NCBI GenBank assembly: GCA_937923585.1
Contig: CALDSM010000418.1
Coordinates: forward strand, 1-10,450
DNA length: 10,450 nucleotides
Direction of reading: 5' to 3'
DNA from: an uncultured bacterium
GTDB taxonomy: Bacteria > Hydrogenedentota > Hydrogenedentia > Hydrogenedentales > CAITNO01
Positions within the stretch are counted from its first letter, which is position 1, and every line of letters starts with the position of its first letter. The notes beneath the pieces were generated by a model. It ran no database searches and was not told where the DNA came from. It saw only the letters and a program-made list of their open reading frames with translations. This document shows, piece by piece, positions 6,544-10,450 of the stretch. The position numbers and the translations under genes are program-made.

Positions 6544-6634
6544 CTTTGAAGGGGACAGTCCCGCTGCGGTCGGGACGGGGGATGTGGAGGATGGCACAAG
6601 GCGAACATCCCCCTAATCCCCCTTCAAAGGGGGA
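6544..6634. repeat. Composite palindromic element, unit 2
   Basis: The plan is the same as unit 1 with other sequence. The left half is CTTTGAAGGGG, a hairpin GTCCCG-loop-CGGGAC (6558-6576), then GGGGGATGT (6577-6585). A 19-nt spacer containing TGGCACA follows. The right half is ACATCCCCC (6605-6613), TAA, then TCCCCCTT-CA-AAGGGGGA (6617-6634). The right half lacks the inner hairpin and has only a few bases in its place, so the middle is the variable slot, as in unit 1. Confidence 0.75.
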
Positions 6635-6685
6635 CTTAAAACCGCCCCATGCTTGAGGCCATACATGTTTCCCAGGGTTGGCCAC

Positions 6686-6720
6686 AGGGTCCAGTTTAAT
6701 ACGATTGCCCTGGACCTTGC
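6686..6720. promoter_or_regulatory. Inverted repeat, candidate operator upstream of GH16
   Basis: CAGGGTCCAG (6686-6695) and CTGGACCTTG (6711-6720) are inverted copies with one mismatch around a 15-bp AT-richer centre (TTTAATACGATTGCC). The repeat lies 65-100 bp before the GH16 -10 box. Arm length and spacing suit a dimeric regulator site, although a small hairpin RNA is also possible. Confidence 0.35.
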
Positions 6721-6753
6721 GCGCCCTTTGTCTTCCGTCCGTCTCGTGGCCTG

Positions 6754-6790
6754 CCGGAACAACCGGAAACGGGCCGGGAGCGGTTATACT
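6754..6790 (+). promoter_or_regulatory. Candidate GH16 promoter region
   Basis: TATACT (6785-6790, 5 of 6 to TATAAT) lies 20 bp before the GH16 start codon. No -35 hexamer is visible. In its place is a 9-bp direct repeat, CCGGAACAA / CCGGAAACG (6754-6771), which could bind an activator. CCGGAAACG also occurs at a similar distance before the mntA -10 box. Confidence 0.4.
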
Positions 6791-6810
6791 GAACATGTGA
6801 GAATCATGCC

Positions 6811-7662
6811 ATGCCCAATCAAATGACATTTACCCCTGCTCGCTTTGCTGTCGCGGTACTTCTGTCCGTGGCCCTTGGGGGCTGTTCCAAGCCTCCCGAG
6901 CCCGGAGCGGCGAATCCCATTGACAAACCCGGCTGGAACCTGGTGTTCAACGATGAGTTCGACGGACCGCGACTGAACACGTCGCTGTGGATGACGGGCT
7001 TTCCCTGGGGACGGTGCAGCGACATTGCCTTCAACACGGACGGGGGCAACATGTCCTTTTCCAATGGTTGTGTGCGGCTGACGGCACGCCGCGAAGCGGT
7101 CACCGGCTTCTGTTTCGACTGGGATGAGAACGGCGCGTTCACGCCCTACTACAAGGATTTCGAGTACAGCACGGGCATGCTGTACTCGGTGCAACCGTTC
7201 AAGTATGGATATTTCGAGTGCCGTTTTCAGGCCCCCAAGGGCCAGGGATTCAATGCGGCGTTCTGGCTCTATGGCGAGAAGGCAGAGGAGGTGGACATCT
7301 TTGAGATCGTGGCGGAGGACGGCGGCGCGGCGCAGATGACGCTGCACTGGAAGGATGGGGACCCGCTGGTACACACGTCGCAATGGATCCGGCATGTCAT
7401 GCCCTCGGGTCCAACCTTCGACGCCGGGTTCCACACCTTTGCGGTGGAATGGACTCCGGAAAAGGTGGCGTGGTATCTGGACAACTGGGAGGTGCCGCAG
7501 CAGCTGTTCACGCGGTTCATCCACGGACGGCACATTCCGGACGTGGAGATGCACGTGATACTCACGCTGGGTGTCGGCGGCATGGGTGGTAATCCGGATG
7601 GGACGACGGTATTCCCGGCGGACTTCGTCGTGGACTATGTGCGGGTGTATGAGAGGGGCTAG
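6811..7662 (+). CDS. GH16 family glycoside hydrolase, lipoprotein
   Basis: A 283-aa protein. The N-terminus (residues 6-25) is a lipoprotein signal ending in the lipobox LGGC, with C25 as the lipidated cysteine, so the enzyme is tethered to a membrane and faces outward. The GH16 jelly roll begins with WNLVFNDEFDGPRLNTSLW (42-60) and carries the catalytic signature E160-V-D162-I-F-E165. This is the ExDxxE form with beta-bulge, as in laminarinase-type enzymes: E160 is the nucleophile, D162 the helper and E165 the acid/base. Further family marks are HTFAVEWTP (208-216), WYLDN (221-225) and a final VDYVRVYE strand. It should cut internal beta-1,3 or beta-1,4 links in a glucan or galactan by a retaining mechanism; the exact polymer is not decidable. 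ATG 6811 follows a weak GAGA; ATG 6823 would give a shorter signal peptide and is possible. Confidence 0.92.
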   Translation: MPNQMTFTPARFAVAVLLSVALGGCSKPPEPGAANPIDKPGWNLVFNDEFDGPRLNTSLWMTGFPWGRCSDIAFNTDGGNMSFSNGCVRLTARREAVTGFCFDWDENGAFTPYYKDFEYSTGMLYSVQPFKYGYFECRFQAPKGQGFNAAFWLYGEKAEEVDIFEIVAEDGGAAQMTLHWKDGDPLVHTSQWIRHVMPSGPTFDAGFHTFAVEWTPEKVAWYLDNWEVPQQLFTRFIHGRHIPDVEMHVILTLGVGGMGGNPDGTTVFPADFVVDYVRVYERG

Positions 7663-7732
7663 CGTCTGGGGTCTTGGGGTCTAGTGGGAGCAGGATATGG
7701 GGAGGTGGGGGTTGACGGTGGGTGGTTTCGGT

Positions 7733-7757
7733 AGTCCGGCTTCTCCGACGCCGGACT
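7733..7757. repeat. REP-like hairpin, copy 1
   Basis: AGTCCGGC (7733-7740), a 9-nt loop and GCCGGACT (7750-7757) form a perfect 8-bp stem, followed by CCTTCG. The extended element is close to the reverse complement of copy 2 at 7868-7892. It lies in the 366-bp gap between the GH16 and GH78-like genes, which otherwise holds G-rich sequence (7663-7730) and the downstream promoter. Confidence 0.7.
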
Positions 7758-7867
7758 CCTTCGCGCGCAGAACCCCGGTTTCGCCGTTGTGATATGCCGC
7801 GCAGAAGACCTTGGCCGTGAATCCTGAGGACGATGAGGGCCCACCGTGAGGTCGCGCGTCCCACCCC

Positions 7868-7892
7868 AGTCCGGCGCTGGAAGAGCCGGACT
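7868..7892. repeat. REP-like hairpin, copy 2
   Basis: AGTCCGGC (7868-7875), a 9-nt loop and GCCGGACT (7885-7892) give the same 8-bp stem and loop length as copy 1, again followed by CCTTCG after one extra A. The loops read as approximate reverse complements, so the pair is in inverted orientation about 110 bp apart, as in paired REP/BIME arrangements. Confidence 0.7.
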
Positions 7893-7951
7893 ACCTTCGA
7901 GCCTGCGTTTCCCCGTGAATATGCCGGCAAAGACGGTCCTGGATTGCAGGG

Positions 7952-7981
7952 TTCCAACCTTTCTGTTGGGCTTGCTATACT
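7952..7981 (+). promoter_or_regulatory. Candidate promoter of the GH78-like gene (extended -10)
   Basis: TGCTATACT (7973-7981) is an extended -10 element (TGn plus TATACT). TTCCAA (7952-7957, 3 of 6 to TTGACA) lies 18 bp before the hexamer; such a weak -35 is tolerated with an extended -10. Transcription would start near 7988, within the longer open frame, which rules out the far upstream start codons. Confidence 0.55.
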
Positions 7982-8016
7982 GGCGGATATTCTGGTTGGG
8001 CGTCTTGCCCTTTAAC

Positions 8017-8022
8017 GGAGGT
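8017..8022 (+). promoter_or_regulatory. Ribosome binding site deciding the GH78-like start
   Basis: GGAGGT lies 6 nt before ATG 8029. The open frame continues upstream to an ATG at 7846, but that ATG precedes the promoter and runs through a REP-like hairpin, so 8029 is the start. Confidence 0.85.
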
Positions 8023-8028
8023 CTTTCC

Positions 8029-10440
8029 ATGTCCGCCACGATGGCTCTTGCGCTGATTCTTGGTCTTGTTCCCAGTCTTGCCGCGGAACCGGCGCCGCAG
8101 TTCCAGTCGGCCAAGCCCTGCTGGCTGGAGGGGCGCGAGACGGAGATGAACCTGTCGGTGGGGGTGCGCGCCGGATTCGACCGCCCCAAGGAGGGGACGG
8201 CTACGCTGCGCGTGACGGCGTCCACGATCTACCGGTGCTTCCTCAACGGTGAGTTTGTGGGGCACGGCCCGGCGCGCGGGCCGCACGGCTTCTACCGCGT
8301 TGACGAGTGGGACTTCAATGGCAAACTGCACGACGGCAAGAACGTGGTCGCTCTTGAGGTGGCGGGCTACAACGTCAATTCCTATTACCTGCTCGACCAG
8401 CCGGCCTTCGTCCAAGCCGAGGTGGTGTGCGGCGGCAAAACGCTTGCCTCGACCCTGGGCGAGGGTGCGCCCTTTGAGGCGCGCGTCATGGGCGAACGGG
8501 TGCAGAAGGTGCAGCGGTACAGTTTCCAGCGGCCGTTCATTGAGGTCTACCGTCTGAAACCGGGCTGGGACGCATGGCGCGCCGACCTGGGCGTGAAGAT
8601 GGATGCGGTGCCGCTCGCGGCCGTGGAGGCGAAGAGCCTGCTGCCCCGCCGCGTGCCGCTTCCCGAATTCCCCGTGCTCGCCGCCAAGCAGCTCGCCGTG
8701 ACCGGGACCATGGCGGCCGCCAAACCGGACAGGGAGTGGAAGGACCGGTCGCTGGTGGACATCGGCGAGAAACTCAAGGGTTATCCCGAAAAGGACCTGG
8801 AACTGGTCGTGTCACATGACCTGCAGCAACTGAAGACGGACCAACTGGACAAGACAAACCGAAGCCTTTCGCCGTCCGACCCAATAACGCTGAATTCCGG
8901 TGACTTCGGCACGGTGGACTTCGGCGCGAACCGCACCGGTTTCCTGTGCTTCAGCGTGCGCTGCGCGGCGCCAGTGCGGCTTTATGCCACCTTTGACGAG
9001 ACCTTCACGAAGGACGATGTTGACTGGAAACGGCTCGGGTGCGTAAACGCGCTCACCTACGAACTCGAACCGGGCGAATACGCGCTGGAGGGCTTCGAGC
9101 CCAACACGATGCGCACGGTCAAGTTCATTGCGGAGAAGGGCGGCTGCGAGGTCCGCAACGTCACGCTGCGGCTCTATGAGAACCCGGACACAAGACGCGC
9201 GACCTTTGAGGCGTCCGACCCGCGCCTGAACCAGCTGTTCGAGGCGGCGCGCAGCACCTTTGCGCAGAACGCGGCCGACGTGTTCATGGACTGCCCGCAC
9301 CGCGAGCGCGCGGGCTGGCTGTGCGACTCCTTCTTCACGGCGCGCAGCGCCATGCGGCTGTCGGGCGACACGCGGGTCGAGAAGAACATGTTCGAGAACT
9401 TCCTGCTGCCGAAGAACTTCGCGCACCTGCCCGAGGGCATGCTGCCCATGTGCTATCCGGCGGACCACTATGACGGCGTGTACATCCCGAACTGGGCCAT
9501 GTGGTTTGTCATGCAGCTGGGCGAATACAGCGACCGCAGCGGCGACCAGGAACTGGTTGACGCGCTCAAGCCGAGGGTGTTCGCGCTGCTCGACTTCTTC
9601 CAGAAATACGAGAACAGCGACGGCCTGCTGGAGAAGCTGCCGAGCTGGGTGTTTGTCGAATGGTCCAAGGCCAACGACCTGGTGCAGGACGTGAACTATC
9701 CGAGCAACATGCTCTATGCGGGCGTGCTCGACACGGCCGGGAGGCTGTACGGCGTGGACGACCTGCGCGAGAAGGCCATGCGGACGCGCGCCACGGTGCG
9801 CGAACAGTCACTCAAGACGCCGCCGTTCTTCTGCGACAATGCCGTGCGCAGGGACGGCAAACTGGAACTGAGCGGCAAGACGACGGAGGTCTGCCAGTAC
9901 TACGCCCTGTACTTCGATGTGGCCACCAGGGAGTCCGACGCCGAACTGTGGCGCATTCTCACGGACGAGTTCGGCCCGGACCGCGTGAAGAAGGGCGTCC
10001 ATCCCGGGGTGTTTCCGGCGAACTCGTTCATCGGCAACATGCTGCGCATGGAACTGCTCTCCAATGACCGGCGCAGCGCGCAGATTATGAACGAGTCCAT
10101 CGGCTATCTGAAATACATGGCCGACCGCACGGACACGCTGTGGGAAAACGTGCAGGACAACGCCAGCCTGAACCACGGTTTCGCTTCGCACGAGGCGGTG
10201 ACGCTCCAACGCGACGTGCTCGGGCTGCGCAGCGTTGATCCGGTCAAGAAGTCCGTTGAGGTCTATTTCGCCGATGTGCCTCTGGAATGGTGCAGGGGCT
10301 CGGTGCCTGCCGGCGCGGACACCATCTCCCTGGACTGGAAACGGGACGGCGCGGCGATTACCTACAGGCTTGACCTGCCGAAAGACTGGACCGTTTCGGT
10401 GGATGTTGCCAAAGGCCTGGTCGCGGCCACTGCGAACTAG
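8029..10440 (+). CDS. Exported GH78-like six-hairpin glycosidase (alpha-L-rhamnosidase family)
   Basis: An 803-aa protein with a short signal peptide (hydrophobic residues 4-17, cleavage near 18-19), odd in lacking basic residues at its start. Residues 55-135 form an N-terminal sandwich with the rhamnosidase-type block FLNGEFVGHGPARG (71-84). The catalytic six-hairpin toroid covers about 385-740 and carries D421-C-P-H-R-E426-R-A-G-W-L-C-D433. In GH78 the motif is DCPxRERxGWxGD; the D, E and D known to matter in Bacillus RhaB are all kept, with the usual G before the last D replaced by C432. The C-terminal block is SLNHGFASHEAVTLQRDVLGL-like (713-733). In classical GH78 a Glu acting as base sits 9 residues after NH's H-2 Asn; here that column holds V724, and the only nearby acid is E722. 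The protein is shorter than most GH78 enzymes, with a small C-terminal sandwich. It probably acts on rhamnose or a related terminal sugar, but it may be a divergent subfamily with another substrate. Confidence 0.85.
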   Translation: MSATMALALILGLVPSLAAEPAPQFQSAKPCWLEGRETEMNLSVGVRAGFDRPKEGTATLRVTASTIYRCFLNGEFVGHGPARGPHGFYRVDEWDFNGKLHDGKNVVALEVAGYNVNSYYLLDQPAFVQAEVVCGGKTLASTLGEGAPFEARVMGERVQKVQRYSFQRPFIEVYRLKPGWDAWRADLGVKMDAVPLAAVEAKSLLPRRVPLPEFPVLAAKQLAVTGTMAAAKPDREWKDRSLVDIGEKLKGYPEKDLELVVSHDLQQLKTDQLDKTNRSLSPSDPITLNSGDFGTVDFGANRTGFLCFSVRCAAPVRLYATFDETFTKDDVDWKRLGCVNALTYELEPGEYALEGFEPNTMRTVKFIAEKGGCEVRNVTLRLYENPDTRRATFEASDPRLNQLFEAARSTFAQNAADVFMDCPHRERAGWLCDSFFTARSAMRLSGDTRVEKNMFENFLLPKNFAHLPEGMLPMCYPADHYDGVYIPNWAMWFVMQLGEYSDRSGDQELVDALKPRVFALLDFFQKYENSDGLLEKLPSWVFVEWSKANDLVQDVNYPSNMLYAGVLDTAGRLYGVDDLREKAMRTRATVREQSLKTPPFFCDNAVRRDGKLELSGKTTEVCQYYALYFDVATRESDAELWRILTDEFGPDRVKKGVHPGVFPANSFIGNMLRMELLSNDRRSAQIMNESIGYLKYMADRTDTLWENVQDNASLNHGFASHEAVTLQRDVLGLRSVDPVKKSVEVYFADVPLEWCRGSVPAGADTISLDWKRDGAAITYRLDLPKDWTVSVDVAKGLVAATAN

Positions 10441-10450
10441 CCTTCAACCG

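Larger units (their letters stand above)
6164..6810. other. 650-bp divergent intergenic region
   Basis: No gene is supported here; the short open frames are low-complexity products of the G/C-rich hairpins. From left to right the region holds the ribosome site and leader of the propeller gene (6164 to about 6250, no convincing promoter pair), unremarkable sequence to 6370, nested palindromic repeats at 6371-6634, an inverted repeat at 6686-6720 and the GH16 promoter region up to 6790. Confidence 0.8.

Noticed and set aside
6371..6634. CRISPR array
   Set aside because: The repeats are inverted and palindromic, only two spacers exist, they are similar to each other, and no cas gene is present.
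6365..6829. Open frames on both strands across the intergenic repeats
   Set aside because: The translations are proline-, glycine- and arginine-rich products of hairpin G and C runs, with no ribosome sites.
7846..8028. Upstream start for the GH78-like protein
   Set aside because: It would place the promoter and a REP-like hairpin inside the coding region; GGAGGT and a signal peptide mark ATG 8029.

Overview
The window is GC-rich bacterial DNA, most likely the end of a metagenome-assembled contig: its first 46 bases are an Illumina TruSeq index adapter, not genomic sequence. The genes are mostly single units on alternating strands with good Shine-Dalgarno sites. They combine a uroporphyrinogen-decarboxylase-fold protein, a sugar epimerase, secreted or membrane hydrolases, GH16 and GH78 glycosidases and a MntA-HepT module. 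This mix fits a polysaccharide-degrading member of a Planctomycetota, Lentisphaerota or Hydrogenedentota-like lineage. That placement is inference from gene content; no marker gene is present.

Layout. 1-46: adapter. 47-670 (-): a UroD-like protein cut off by the adapter. 671-849: a divergent control region with one promoter for each direction. 850-1483 (+): an overlapping mntA-hepT pair, which is a minimal nucleotidyltransferase antitoxin and a HEPN toxin. 1698-3083 (+): an alpha/beta hydrolase with three N-terminal membrane helices. 3166-4014 (-): a sugar epimerase of the D-tagatose/D-psicose 3-epimerase type with every metal ligand in place, convergent with the hydrolase. 4181-5158 (+): a membrane-anchored or secreted alpha/beta hydrolase. 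5183-6163 (-): a secreted beta-propeller with five L-x-N-G-N repeats. 6164-6810: a 650-bp divergent intergenic region holding two composite palindromic elements and a candidate operator. 6811-7662 (+): a GH16 lipoprotein. 7663-8028: a gap with two REP-like hairpins and a promoter. 8029-10440 (+): an exported GH78-like six-hairpin glycosidase.

How the genes fit together. The GH16 lipoprotein and the GH78-like enzyme would open up a polysaccharide outside the cytoplasm. The hydrolases could remove acyl groups or lactones, and the epimerase could feed a released ketose or a derivative into metabolism. This is a loose carbohydrate neighbourhood and not a classical PUL: there is no SusC/D pair, transporter or regulator. 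MntA-HepT is an independent accessory module.

The most unusual structure is at 6371-6634. Two units share the same plan: G/C-rich hairpins in inverted order around a spacer of about 20 nt that contains TGGCACA. In the first unit the two inverted copies are almost identical except for a central 5-bp stem, where three base pairs have changed in a compensatory way. This points to selection for, or a mechanism that preserves, the folded structure.
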